Source: Parietichytrium sp. I65-24A (Eukaryota; Sar; Bigyra; Thraustochytrida; Thraustochytriidae). From it: DNA of 64,000 nt. A program made the position numbers and the translations under genes. The stretch spans positions 62,001 through 126,000 of the forward strand of contig BLSF01000056.1 in assembly GCA_012862575.1 (NCBI GenBank). Direction: 5' to 3'. Below the pieces are notes generated by a model, which searched no databases, was not told the DNA's origin, and worked only from the letters and a program-made list of their open reading frames with translations. Below are positions 53,347 to 63,592 of this stretch, piece by piece; the stretch's first letter is position 1; each line of letters begins with the position of its first letter.

Positions 53347-56300
53347 TTAGCTGGAGCTCGACGCGAGAATCTCGCGCAGCGGATCCCCTTTCTCTGCAGG
53401 AAGTGTACCGGCCTCTAACCTATTCAGCGTAGATTGCACCAGGGACCTGGCTTCTTTAGCGACTTGCCGCTTGCCCTCTTCATCCAGCTTCGGATCGTTC
53501 TCCGCATCTTTCATGAACGAGTGGTATAAGTCCTTGACCACCATGATAATACGGTCTGCTTTGCCTTCATCTCGCTCCCAAGTGTCCTCGCGCTGAAGCA
53601 CCCGTGACCTTCGGAGGAGGCATTCTCTTTTGCTGGAGTAGTCGCCAATATGATCGTAGTACAAGGACATGCCTTTCCAAACGTTTTGGTCTCCCGAGCA
53701 TTTGGCTTTCACTTTGTCAAACAGAACCATTAATTGCTCCTTCAGAGAGTTTACGAATTCTGCCGTTGGAACCGAGGCGTCTTCTCCTTCGGTCTCGCGA
53801 CCTAGCAACTCTTTGTCTCCCTTCCTTGCAACTCGATCATCCAAAGCCAAAATGGCATCGATGGCCATGACAAATGCTTGCACATCCACGGTGCGACGGA
53901 GGTCAATCAGGTTGCTGATGCCGTCCAAGACCAGATGCCACTGTTTAGTGTCCATGCTTAAAGTCACATAGTTCTCCCAAATCCTTGGGTTGTTGCGTGA
54001 GTGCCTGACCGCACCAGAAATTGCCTTCATCGCACCCGAGTAGTCATTAATTTTGACAAGAACGGACGCCAGATTTGCGTACGCATCGCCCTCCTCAGGC
54101 TCCTGCTGGATCACGGTAGAAAACGCGACGCGGGCTTCTTCCCAATCTTCGATGTGCATGGCCGCCGTTCCCAAGCGAAACCAACTGCCTGGAAAAAGAG
54201 GGTTCATTCTCAGAGCATCATGAAGGTGCTCGATAGCATGTCGAAACTCCCCCTTTTCGAACGACAGAATGGCCCACAGGCGCTTGGCGCGAGCATACTT
54301 TTGGTTGGAAAACTCCCAAGCCTTCGAATACCATTCCTCTTCCCTCTTGAGATTCCCCATCACACAATACAAATTCGCGGTAGGAGCAACCTCAAGACGC
54401 TCGGCAACAAGCATCTCAGCACGGGCCTTTCTATCCATAAGAACAAGGCAATCGGCAGCGTCTTCCCACATGTGAATTTCTTCATAGATTTTGAGTGCAG
54501 ATCCAGCCACTCCAAGCTCCATGTAACGCTGCGCAAGCTCGCGCTTGAGGCCCCACAGCGGTGGCCAGGCAACGGCGTGGAGCCATCTCAGCCTATCCTG
54601 CACAGGGGCGGAGTTGTCAATCTCCTCCTGGCGAGCCTGCAAGGGTGTCAATCGGTTTGACTGCTGATCGACCAAAACTTGCATTTGGAGCACACTTCTC
54701 TCCTTCGTCCGGTTGCGCTCAAATTCCAACTGAGACTTGACAAACAGAGCGCAACTGTAAATCTGCCAATTTTGGGCGCTGACTACGATGCGCTCAGTGT
54801 AGGCAAGCATTTCTTCCGCCGTGAGGCCTTCCATCGCATAACTATTCTTCACATCCATGCAAAGTCCGAGGACGATGGACTGATCGAGCAGACTTAGAAC
54901 CCCAAAGCGTTGCAGGTCTTCGTCTTCTGTAGCCGCCTTGGAGAACTTGATCTGTTCCCGGATCGGCGTGTGCTCGTCCAGCTCCTCTAGCTTGACTGTT
55001 GCCACGCCGGCTACTTTGTCTTTTCCGTAAGCAACACCCCAGTCGTTCGGAGGAAGCTCCTCGGATGGTTGCTCGTCTCCTTGCTCCGCAGACATCTCGG
55101 GGGTCTCCGATTCGCCGGATGGAGGTTCGGTTGCGGTTTGAGAATTTTCTTCGGCTTCTGCGGGGGTGCTGCTCTCCTCCTCTTCTTCGGATTCATCAGC
55201 ATCAGCCTTCCGGACCGTGCTTTTAGAAGAAGCCAACAAGATTAATTGTGACTTTTCGGCCTGGAACTTGGTGCGCTTTCCAAGAGCGCCGCTCAACTTA
55301 ACTGAGAGTCCTGCTGCTTCCTGAGCCATGCTGAATGCTTCCTTTGCCTTCTCAACAAACTTCATCTTGTGCATGGCAATTCCGCGCTCGCACCACAAAC
55401 GAGCAACACGGGTAGAGTCGTCTTGTCCTGTATTGGTGCGCTCCAGTGCTTGAAGGGATTTTTCAAACCCACGCTCGGTCTCCTGGCTCAGGGATGGGGC
55501 CGCAAACTCTTGGGACTCGAGTGACTCTTGATGAAAAGTTGCAGCTCGCGCGGCCCACCACTGAGAGGTCACCAGATGAACGATGGCCTGACGCACTTGG
55601 ACTGCAATAAGCTCTTGAAATTGCTTCTGCTTAAACTCTCTCTGCTTGGGATCAGCCCCTTCGTCATCAGCCTCATCTTCTAACTTGGCCTTTTCAAGCA
55701 TATCCAGTGGGTCAACTGCGCCAGGAGTGATGGAAGGGTTGGCCACAGAGCGCAGGACAATACGAGCTACGTGAAGGTAGTGGATGAGTTTCGCATCGCG
55801 GTAGATCTCCTCTCCGTTCGCGCCAAGCATCAGGGCACAACGCGCGTGGAGTGCTGGGAAGGCGTCAAGCTCGAGCTGGTCGATCTCCTTACCCGTCAAT
55901 GCTGCCTTCGCCTTAACGTCAGACGCCAACGTGGAAAGCGCCGACTCGAGGTACTCAGTCTTACTCGTTGTCTCTGCATCGTAAACACCGCGGATAAAAG
56001 GGAGTGGATATAGCGAAGCAAGCTGCTCATCCGGAATATTCGGCCCCGTCCAGTTCGCTTGCGAGAACAAATTCAAGCAGCACACGCCAAGCAGCAGACA
56101 TGACGCCGCGCGGAGAGCTCGCTGGTTCACGTGCACTTCGGGGCTGGACACGTTGGGATCCTTGAACTCGGGGTTGCCCACGCAGCTTCCGAGCCCTTTG
56201 TCAATGTGCTCCACAATACGCTCGTGCAGAAACCTTGATTCGCGCTGTTTCACTCTGCTCACCGTGTGTTTCTGCGCGTCCTCTTGGGCGATGACCCCCG

Positions 56301-56643
56301 CGACCAAGGGCGATTGCATGGCATTAAGGGACTCGCCATCGGCCACGAGAATCGCCATCTTCAATAATTCTACCTGCAAAATGACGGTCCCATCACTTGC
56401 GTCCACGCCCTCTTCCTCTATGACCTTCTCCATCTGAGCTTGCATTTCGCGCAGACCGTCTCCGTCGCACTCCACGACTCTCAGCTCCATTTCGCGCAGA
56501 GAGTACAGCGGATCTGCGATGGACCTGCGCCCATCAGCAGGCACGTCATCGTCCATTATCTCCATGTCGCCCATCTCCGCCATGTCCATGCCATCCAGCC
56601 CGATGAACTCGGTCAAATCAGCGTCGCTGCTCGTATCCGACAT
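53347..56643 (-). CDS. TTC27: Tetratricopeptide repeat protein 27 (TTC27/Emw1)
   Basis: A 1098-residue protein of the TTC27/Emw1 family. Family members are large TPR scaffolds with genetic links to cell-wall integrity in yeast and to U5 snRNP assembly in animals. The N-terminus is acidic. A long helical region follows (LLLGVCCLNLFSQANWTGP is family-typical). An inserted low-complexity Glu/Ser/Pro stretch lies at about 470-545. The C-terminal half carries TPRs: LYCVMGNLKREEEWYSKAWE, ARAKRLWAILSFEKGEFRHA, SWFRLGTAAMHIEDWEEARV, DAYANLASVLVKINDYSGAM and PRIWENYVTLSMDTKQW. The last of these pass through the conserved tryptophans of the family. Length is close to fungal and plant members plus the insert. 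The start ATG is at 56641-56643, close to a CAAT-repeat leader. It is divergent from the RING gene. Confidence 0.88.
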   Translation of the reverse strand: MSDTSSDADLTEFIGLDGMDMAEMGDMEIMDDDVPADGRRSIADPLYSLREMELRVVECDGDGLREMQAQMEKVIEEEGVDASDGTVILQVELLKMAILVADGESLNAMQSPLVAGVIAQEDAQKHTVSRVKQRESRFLHERIVEHIDKGLGSCVGNPEFKDPNVSSPEVHVNQRALRAASCLLLGVCCLNLFSQANWTGPNIPDEQLASLYPLPFIRGVYDAETTSKTEYLESALSTLASDVKAKAALTGKEIDQLELDAFPALHARCALMLGANGEEIYRDAKLIHYLHVARIVLRSVANPSITPGAVDPLDMLEKAKLEDEADDEGADPKQREFKQKQFQELIAVQVRQAIVHLVTSQWWAARAATFHQESLESQEFAAPSLSQETERGFEKSLQALERTNTGQDDSTRVARLWCERGIAMHKMKFVEKAKEAFSMAQEAAGLSVKLSGALGKRTKFQAEKSQLILLASSKSTVRKADADESEEEEESSTPAEAEENSQTATEPPSGESETPEMSAEQGDEQPSEELPPNDWGVAYGKDKVAGVATVKLEELDEHTPIREQIKFSKAATEDEDLQRFGVLSLLDQSIVLGLCMDVKNSYAMEGLTAEEMLAYTERIVVSAQNWQIYSCALFVKSQLEFERNRTKERSVLQMQVLVDQQSNRLTPLQARQEEIDNSAPVQDRLRWLHAVAWPPLWGLKRELAQRYMELGVAGSALKIYEEIHMWEDAADCLVLMDRKARAEMLVAERLEVAPTANLYCVMGNLKREEEWYSKAWEFSNQKYARAKRLWAILSFEKGEFRHAIEHLHDALRMNPLFPGSWFRLGTAAMHIEDWEEARVAFSTVIQQEPEEGDAYANLASVLVKINDYSGAMKAISGAVRHSRNNPRIWENYVTLSMDTKQWHLVLDGISNLIDLRRTVDVQAFVMAIDAILALDDRVARKGDKELLGRETEGEDASVPTAEFVNSLKEQLMVLFDKVKAKCSGDQNVWKGMSLYYDHIGDYSSKRECLLRRSRVLQREDTWERDEGKADRIIMVVKDLYHSFMKDAENDPKLDEEGKRQVAKEARSLVQSTLNRLEAGTLPAEKGDPLREILASSSS

Positions 56644-59068
56644 TTTCGCTCTCCTTCCTCAGCTCCAATCAATCAACCAATCAATCAACCAATCAATCAA
56701 ACAATCAATCAATCAATCAATCAATCGATGAACCAATCAATGAATGAATGAATCAATCAATCACTTCTCCTTTCCTCTTTCCTTTGCTGGTGGACTGGAT
56801 ATCATTCAAAATGTACCAACCAGCAAGTGCAAACAAAGCGCACTCGCACGCACACTCCTTCACTTTCTCCTCTTTCCTTTCTCCTCTCGCGCGCCGCGAC
56901 CCACCAGCGCTGTGAATCTTACGGTATGTGTTAGACGGATATAGCGTATGTCAGGTGTCCCCGCGGACTGTGGGACGACTTTGTCTGGTGAAATGTGCTT
57001 TCTGGTTTCTACTCACATCTACTCTTCTGGAAGAAAGAGAAAAGTGAAATCATGACAAAGTAGAGGAAGAAAGGAGGCACTCATTCCAGCAAAATGCGTT
57101 CCCCTCGCGTGCGAATGTTACGCGAGCTTGACAGGTGCCATTCAGCGGAGTCAACGGAGTAGCCCACTGGGAAGTCTTCAGTGCTACCATAAAAGATGGT
57201 TGGCTCTATGCGGGTATATAGTACAGGACCAAGTGTTGCGAAAATGCTCGGCAGAAGCAATAAAAGAAGGCACAAATCAAGCCACGAAGTGAGAGCGTAA
57301 ACAAACCCTATCGGAAGGTGGGGTGTATGGGGTGGGCACAAATCTGATCCAGAGCAACTCAGCTCTCGCGCCAGTATTGAAAAATGTTTTTAATGAATAA
57401 GAACGCAGAGATAATTTCATGACATGGTTGAAACACCACAATCAAGAAGCAGACTTTGCTCGAACGCTCGACCCGCCCAATGGCAAAGGATTGAATCGCT
57501 CATAGCTGGATTCATGCTCTTCTGTTTTTTTCGGTGAGGTACTCCGGTGCCGGTACGTACTTCAAACTGGTTAAGCTCGCTGCCATACCTCACATACCGG
57601 TACTGAGTACCTCATAATTAGTAAACACGCGGCTTGGCAGCATCTGGCATCGGTGGAGATAAAAGAAGAAAGAAAGAAAAGAAAGTGAAGAAGGGAAATG
57701 TTTTCCAGGAGGTAATTTTGCACTTTGGGCTGCAGTTTCTATCATTCTTTCAATGTGGTAAGTATGCCCTAAATACATGTTCATGAAGCACAAATGAGCG
57801 GAACGAAGGGCTCAAGCGAGAACAGGCAAACCCGAAACTGAGGCAGTCACGGACGCACGTTGGCACAGACGCGCGAAAGCGAGAATCTGGTTGTTCTAGG
57901 ATAGGATGTCCGCCCCATTGTTGACGAGGTTCACCAATGAACTTTTGGCCTGCAATGGTTTCGAAATTTGCGAGAAAAGGGTTGAGAGGCAATGGCTATT
58001 GGCTATGTCGGCCTTTGGAGATTGCGAATGGGAATTGCCATGCATGCGCAACTCACTTTCGGAACTTCGTCTCGATCATACTAGATTTCTCGACTCTGAT
58101 CCCCCTAAACTGACTGCGCGTTGGGTTTTGGAATTGTTTTTTTGGTTTTGTGTCGGGTGTAGTATCCCTTTAATTTTTGAGAAATGCGTTTTGTGGCTAA
58201 GATTCAAGTTCGGCCCTGAGCAGAGATGGTTAGCAAATGGGGAAACGAATCGTCGCGGCGCTGAGACTGAGACTGAGCGCTCTGCGTCAGAGTCAGAGTC
58301 TGCGTCAGAGTCTGCGTCAGAGTGGGGCTCTGAGACTGAGCATTTTGCGTCAGAGTCTGAGTGTGAGTGTGAGTGTGAGTGTGAGTCTGCGTCGGAGTCG
58401 GCCCAGGAACCTGCATTCATTCTTCGGGTTTGACTTCGTCCCGCTCGGGATTGAACCTAAAGTTGCTCCATTTGAATTGTGCTGCAGACACCGGTTCCGC
58501 GGCCGTTAGATACCCTTAGTGACCTGGTGCCCCTCAAAGCCTGCGGAACTCTTTGGGCAGAGAAATTTCTCTCCTCTTCTTAACGCCCCCTAGATATTCC
58601 TATGTTCTCTCCATTTCCTAAATCATCGTGTGACATCTGTGACATTCTGTGACATGCCATGCCTATAAAAGACGCCTGAGATGGACGTGTCATCCGAGCC
58701 AATCGCTCCCATCGCCTCATCTCCATCCATCCCACGACCGTCTCGATCGTCTTGGACAGGCAACAAATCCCAGTTCCCAGTTCCAGGCGTCATATCAGAG
58801 TAAGAAACAAATCATGAACATTGACTGTCTCCGAAAATCTCCGAAACACAAAAAGCTCTCAACAAGTTGAAGAGAGAGAAGAGCTCTTGCGATTTCCGGT
58901 GTGCGCCGTGCCTACTGGTAAACGGCGTTACAAGATTCCTACGGGGGTTGCCGGGTGCTTAGCTGAGTCGGTGAGTTCGTGAGTCAGTGTGCATCTCAGA
59001 ATCTTGCAGGTGTCCTCGGCGGCGCAGGATTTAGTCCGAGGTGTACGCTCGAGACTGGAACGGCTCTC

Positions 59069-59101
<33 letters not shown>

Positions 59102-59381
59102 GTCTCGCCCTGCTGGTCGCGCATGTACGAGAGTACGAGAGTACTCAGTACCGGCCGGAGAAGCGCTCGTGAGACTGGGAGAGGGCGGTGCGGATATAGC
59201 TATTATTGGCCTTCTTTCTCTGTTTCTGTAACGGCTGAGAAGAAGTGGCCTCGAGCACACCTTCCTTCCAGCTGCGGGGTGTGGGCTGTGGCGAGTAAAG
59301 GGGACAGTGACAATCTTTTAGAAATCTGGGAAAGCCGGGTCGGAGCTGGGATTGGTGAGATTGCGTGTTTATAAGCAGGAA
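56644..59381. promoter_or_regulatory. Divergent TTC27/RING intergenic region
   Basis: 2.7 kb between divergent genes, with repeats: (CAAT)n at 56666-56763, a GAGTCTGCGTCA/GAGTGT-type region at 58262-58400 and (TGTC)n at 59069-59106. An open frame at 57906-58433 (175 codons) ends in Ser-Glu and Cys-Glu repeats produced by the repeat DNA. It has no known domain and is not called a gene. Confidence 0.5.
58262..58400 (+). repeat. GAG(T/A)CTG-type hexamer array
   Basis: About 140 bases of imperfect six-base repeats (GAGTCT, GCGTCA, GAGACT, GAGTGT). The array would encode Ser-Glu or Cys-Glu repeats on the plus strand and is probably non-coding. Confidence 0.8.
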
Positions 59382-62012
59382 ATGGCCGGCTATGGAGGGA
59401 GTTCCTGGCGACGAGAGTTGGCCATTAGTGGCCCGCCGCTTTCCAAAGAAGCTAGGGTTAAGAATCGGATGGAGATTGTGGAAAGAAGCAGCTCGAATGT
59501 CAAGTCGCTCGAGATCGGGAGGAGAATGAGGACCAGCTCGCAAGACCTTCTAGGGGTGAAGTCGCATCAAAGACACTTTTTGAGCGTAAACTTGCGACAA
59601 GCTCCTCTGACATTGAAAACCCTTAATGAGGAAGGCAGCGAGCGGATATGGAGCGCCCCGCCGCACAATCCACCTCGCAAGGTGTTGTACCCGGAGCTGT
59701 CAGATTCTACCGTTGCTCTCAGTATGCATCGCAAGAGCGTGCGCGTTGGCATGGAGCCTTCTGTCATTCAGAGAAAACTGCTGTTTCCTGTTCAATCTTG
59801 TCACACAGAGGAGAAAGTCTTGAAGATTCGCTCGGAAAGCGACGCAACTTGCAAAGTTGTGCGGTTGAAGGAAAGCGAAATGTCGGCTTTTGCACATGAT
59901 CACCATGTATATTGTCAAGAGAAAGGAGATGCCACCATGCACGATGACGATGACCCCATGGAGATTGAGGAAGAAGAGAGTGTGTATAATTTTACTGTCC
60001 AGGCACCGCCGCATATGCGAGATGCTTTCGGGACGCAAGACAGCGGCCAGCCTTCAGCTCCGGCTCTCGAACTTATGCTGCCTTCCAAAGCTGAAATTCC
60101 CGAAGACAATAAGCCATCAATCTTGAATGCAGAGCCAGGAAAGCCAAGCGAACCCAGTGGCGCAGAAAACCAAGAGGCTGTCTCGGAATGCGAAGCGCAT
60201 GAATCCTCAGACGCAAAGATCGCGATGAGTCTCGAGGGACACATGATGAGCCTTGAAGACAGTCTGGAGATCGAAGGAACGGCAGAAGAGCTCGAAGCGG
60301 CTCGTACAACCGAGAAACAAAGTTCTGCAACTCTGCCGACAGAGGTCCAGCGAGCAGAAGGAAACCCACAAAAGACAAAGGAAAAGCACATAATCGTGAT
60401 TGACAGCGACAGTGACGATGAAAGTGAGGTCAAAGGTGACTGTAAAGCTGGAATAGTTGAGAGTAAGACTGCTGCCTCCGCTGCGAAACCTGAAGCTGGC
60501 AGCGAAAAGGGCTTCAACGAAGAGTTGCTGCCCCCCAGCAAAGAGAAGAACGGTAGCGAAATTGACATCGTTATACGTGCGGCACCTGACACTCGCAAAG
60601 ATGGAGAGGCGGAAGGCCGGAATGCCGCCAGTTTCGTCTTGGAGTCGCCCAAGAACAACAGCAAAGACATTTTACCGGAAGAAATTGGCGAAACTCGTCA
60701 CGGGAAGAAGAGAGTGCGAGAGCCGGAGACCTCAAAAGATGACGACTGCTTCGTGAAAGACGCAAACAAAAAAACTATGTACACTTCAACCTCCAGCTCC
60801 GTTGACAGTGCCGAGGTGTCGACCTCGAAGGAAGTGAAAACAAAAATGAACGACGTGAGTGATCGCAGCAGCGATTTGAATTTGATTGCATCCAGTAAGG
60901 ATCCTGCACAAAGTACAGAAGATGACCAAGAGCGAGAGGATGCGTCCGAAGAGACTTTAAAGGAAGAACAAACTGGCCAAGAAATTTCCGATGAGACTGC
61001 AAAAGCAACGGAGACAGTGGATGCCGTTGGCCAAAGTGTCGAGGTTACGGATGGCGCTGACGATGTCGAAGAAGAGAGCAAGGAGGAGGACAGCGAAGAC
61101 AACTTGCTTGAGGATGCGAATACGGGTGTCCAAATCGCCAGGAAGTGCAAAGCTCAGGAATCAGAAGAGATGGCTTCCAATCTGCCCGTTGTGGAGCCGA
61201 AGTCGGCTCCTTTTGACGCCGGGGAGTGCGAGAATCTGCGAATCAAGGTGTTCGCATTGCAAACAAAGATCGATGATCTCCACTCCCTTGTTAGCGCGGT
61301 ACAAACGGCAAAGACAAATGATGTGAATGAGCTCTCCGGGATGGTGCGAAAGTTAACAGAAACGGTCTCTAGGCTTCACAAGGAGAACTCCACCAAAAAT
61401 GAAGAGGCAGAATCGCTTAGGCTGCAAGTCACCAAGCTAAGCTCCAAGCTCACTCAGTCTGAGCAGAACTTCGAGCTGAGGTCACGACAGGCGTTGGATT
61501 TATCAACCGAAGTGCAGACCGCCAAAGAAGATCACGAAAAGGTTGTCACGCTAGCTCGCACCATGGCGAACCAGCTAGCCGGTGCAGAAAATGAAGCGTA
61601 CAGGCTGCAGAGCCAGCTTCAGGATGAGTCGCGGAAACGGGTGGAGCTAGAGTTACAATCTAACTGCATCCGAAAGCTCGTACATTCAGCTTATGAGCAA
61701 ACAACGTCCTGGAGTGACCATATTTCTGAAGTACTAGACCGGTTTGACAAAAGTTTGGCATCCATAGATGCTCGCAAAGATCAGGTTCAAACTGCAATGT
61801 TGGCTCACCTCAGATCAACCAAGATGCTCAAGCAGCGAAGCGTTCCTCTCTGCATCGCTTGCTTCACTCAGCCTATTGCTGTTTGCTACGTTCCTTGTGG
61901 GCACCGAAGTGTGTGCGCCAGTTGTGATCACAGGATCGAAACCTGTCCCGTTTGCAGAGGTTTTATCCGCGAACGGGTGCGCACCTATGATGCCGGGGTT
62001 CCTCACCATTGA
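59382..62012 (+). CDS. RING-finger protein with SUMO-interaction-like motifs
   Basis: An 876-residue protein, probably an E3 ubiquitin ligase. The C-terminal C3HC4 RING (about 824-858) has all eight ligands: C824, C827, C839, H841, C845, C848, C855 and C858 (segment VPCGHRSVCASC...CPVC). Before it lies a coiled coil of about 200 residues (LRIKVFALQTKIDDLHSLVS and onward). The middle is acidic and disordered. It contains a strong SUMO-interaction-like motif, IIVIDSDSDDE at 337-347 (hydrophobic core plus acidic/Ser tail), and a second IDIVI core at 394-398. RING plus SIMs is the pattern of SUMO-targeted ubiquitin ligases such as RNF4 and Slx8, so a nuclear quality-control role is a reasonable inference, not proven. 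The frame extends ten codons upstream from a TTG; ATG at 59382 is chosen. Confidence 0.75.
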   Translation: MAGYGGSSWRRELAISGPPLSKEARVKNRMEIVERSSSNVKSLEIGRRMRTSSQDLLGVKSHQRHFLSVNLRQAPLTLKTLNEEGSERIWSAPPHNPPRKVLYPELSDSTVALSMHRKSVRVGMEPSVIQRKLLFPVQSCHTEEKVLKIRSESDATCKVVRLKESEMSAFAHDHHVYCQEKGDATMHDDDDPMEIEEEESVYNFTVQAPPHMRDAFGTQDSGQPSAPALELMLPSKAEIPEDNKPSILNAEPGKPSEPSGAENQEAVSECEAHESSDAKIAMSLEGHMMSLEDSLEIEGTAEELEAARTTEKQSSATLPTEVQRAEGNPQKTKEKHIIVIDSDSDDESEVKGDCKAGIVESKTAASAAKPEAGSEKGFNEELLPPSKEKNGSEIDIVIRAAPDTRKDGEAEGRNAASFVLESPKNNSKDILPEEIGETRHGKKRVREPETSKDDDCFVKDANKKTMYTSTSSSVDSAEVSTSKEVKTKMNDVSDRSSDLNLIASSKDPAQSTEDDQEREDASEETLKEEQTGQEISDETAKATETVDAVGQSVEVTDGADDVEEESKEEDSEDNLLEDANTGVQIARKCKAQESEEMASNLPVVEPKSAPFDAGECENLRIKVFALQTKIDDLHSLVSAVQTAKTNDVNELSGMVRKLTETVSRLHKENSTKNEEAESLRLQVTKLSSKLTQSEQNFELRSRQALDLSTEVQTAKEDHEKVVTLARTMANQLAGAENEAYRLQSQLQDESRKRVELELQSNCIRKLVHSAYEQTTSWSDHISEVLDRFDKSLASIDARKDQVQTAMLAHLRSTKMLKQRSVPLCIACFTQPIAVCYVPCGHRSVCASCDHRIETCPVCRGFIRERVRTYDAGVPHH

Positions 62013-62230
62013 ATCGAAAACTGTATATAATTGGCTCGCTCAATGTTTCACGACTCGGCTGCAAAGGCTGCATTGTGCTTTTCCATAGCAAGGCCGTCGT
62101 ATGCGTTAATTAACAAGCGATGTGAAAAGTCAAATGCGATTATTTACCAAGGTTTTTTCGTGTCGAAGACTTCTAATTACCGTTTTTTTAAAATGTGCAC
62201 AGGAGAGGGGAACTGAAGAGTGAAAGGTGC
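62013..62230. other. Convergent 3' intergenic region
   Basis: 218 bases between convergent genes with a T-rich segment near 62180-62190. No gene is seen. Confidence 0.5.
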
Positions 62231-63592
62231 TCAAATCCTGTTCGCCCCTTCGCGTTGTTCAAGATTCTCTTTAGCTGATTGGAAATCCGACTTTGGCGGC
62301 TCATTGAATATAGAAACTTGAGGTTCCTTGCTACTCAAAGAAGAGATCGGGTCCACCACTTCGCCGGTGTCAGTCAGAGAGCCAGGGCTTTCTCGCAAGT
62401 GCCTTATTTCCGTGTCAGTGCGCAGCTCACCTTGAGCCTCCGATCCTGCGGTCTCTTCGTTGATTTCTGGATTGGTTCTTGTCTGGTATTTTGTCGGCTC
62501 AACGACCATCGCTGGATCAGCGACGCTTTCTGGGGGCGCCCACATATGCAAGACTGTGAGCGCAGTCTTAAAGGCTCCCGTCGCCACCATCTTATTATCA
62601 GAGTCAACTTCGCGAAAAGGCTTTCCAAGTTGCGCAATTGTTATCCGGTCTGGAACAATATTCCATGACCGGTATGCCTCAATCATATCGATGGAGTTCC
62701 GGAGGGAGAGAGGTTCTTTCACCAACGCAGCTGCAATGGCGGCCCTGAGTGAATGGCGAGGGACAATCCCTATTTGCGAGAATGCCAGGCAGGTTTTAGA
62801 TAATTGGAATTGAGACAAGGTCAGTACGTGACGTTCAAAAGAGTTTTCCAGCGCCCGCTTTAGCATATTATCTGGATCAATCTGGCAAATAGCCAGGCCG
62901 CGGGAGAGCTCAACAACGTCTCCCTCCTTAATCGTGTGCCGAAGCTCATTTATTCTAGTCAAGAGTATCTCATCGGAACCAGGCGGCACGCGAAGCTCGC
63001 AAGCGCCAAGGGATACTAGCATAGCTGTCAAGCTTCGCATGTCGAGCCGATGCAGTTTGTTCAAACTCATCTCCATGAGAGTTTCGAGGACATCATCCAC
63101 CTCGCCTTTCTTCTTGTGTGTCCTCCAGGCCACTTTCCACGCATAAGCGATTTCGGCTTTGTCAAATTCCCGTTTACGCCGTTCCAATAGGCTCGCCAAC
63201 TGAGCTCTGCTGGGCTTGTCCGACGTACCCAATTGCCTGAGCCTTTGCAGCAGCGCGCTTCCCGAAAAAGTCGTTGCCTTCCCTTTTGTCTTCTCCTTTT
63301 CGGGTTGCGTTTTCTCGCCTCGAGTAAATGCCTTCTTATTCTCCTCTCCTTTGACAAATTTGTTCGATGATTCACCTTTCCTAGAAACCCTCTTCCCACC
63401 GTTCCCATCGCGTGGGCTGCCCGATCTGTCTGCAACCCATTTCTTCGTGCCGTCGCTCTTGGAGTGAGCTTCTCTAAAGCTGCCAATTCGGACACCGGCA
63501 AGATTTGCGCACAGTGGCGAATTGAAAGAAGACGACACAAAGCTGCCTTTCAACAACCTTTCTGGCCGTGCTTTCGCCCATCTCAGCAACAT
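62231..63592 (-). CDS. Organelle-targeted helical-repeat protein
   Basis: A 453-residue protein. The first 40-45 residues are Arg/Ser-rich and free of acidic residues until REAH, typical of a mitochondrial or plastid targeting peptide (LLRWAKARPERLLKGSFVSS). A Lys/Ser-rich linker follows. Residues about 150-340 are paired amphipathic helices with a loose repeat (LRSLTAMLVSLGACEL, VVELSRGLAICQID, QLSKTCLAFSQIGI). They resemble FASTK/RAP or octotricopeptide-type organelle RNA-binding proteins, but no RAP domain is visible. The tail is acidic and disordered. The function is unassigned; organelle RNA handling is a guess. The frame begins four codons upstream with a GTG, and ATG at 63592 gives the better targeting peptide. 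Confidence 0.5.
   Translation of the reverse strand: MLLRWAKARPERLLKGSFVSSSFNSPLCANLAGVRIGSFREAHSKSDGTKKWVADRSGSPRDGNGGKRVSRKGESSNKFVKGEENKKAFTRGEKTQPEKEKTKGKATTFSGSALLQRLRQLGTSDKPSRAQLASLLERRKREFDKAEIAYAWKVAWRTHKKKGEVDDVLETLMEMSLNKLHRLDMRSLTAMLVSLGACELRVPPGSDEILLTRINELRHTIKEGDVVELSRGLAICQIDPDNMLKRALENSFERHVLTLSQFQLSKTCLAFSQIGIVPRHSLRAAIAAALVKEPLSLRNSIDMIEAYRSWNIVPDRITIAQLGKPFREVDSDNKMVATGAFKTALTVLHMWAPPESVADPAMVVEPTKYQTRTNPEINEETAGSEAQGELRTDTEIRHLRESPGSLTDTGEVVDPISSLSSKEPQVSIFNEPPKSDFQSAKENLEQREGANRI

Noticed and set aside
57906-58433. 175-codon open frame ending in Ser-Glu and Cys-Glu repeats
   Set aside because: The repeats come from simple-sequence DNA, the rest has no recognisable domain, and a reverse-strand frame is equally open.
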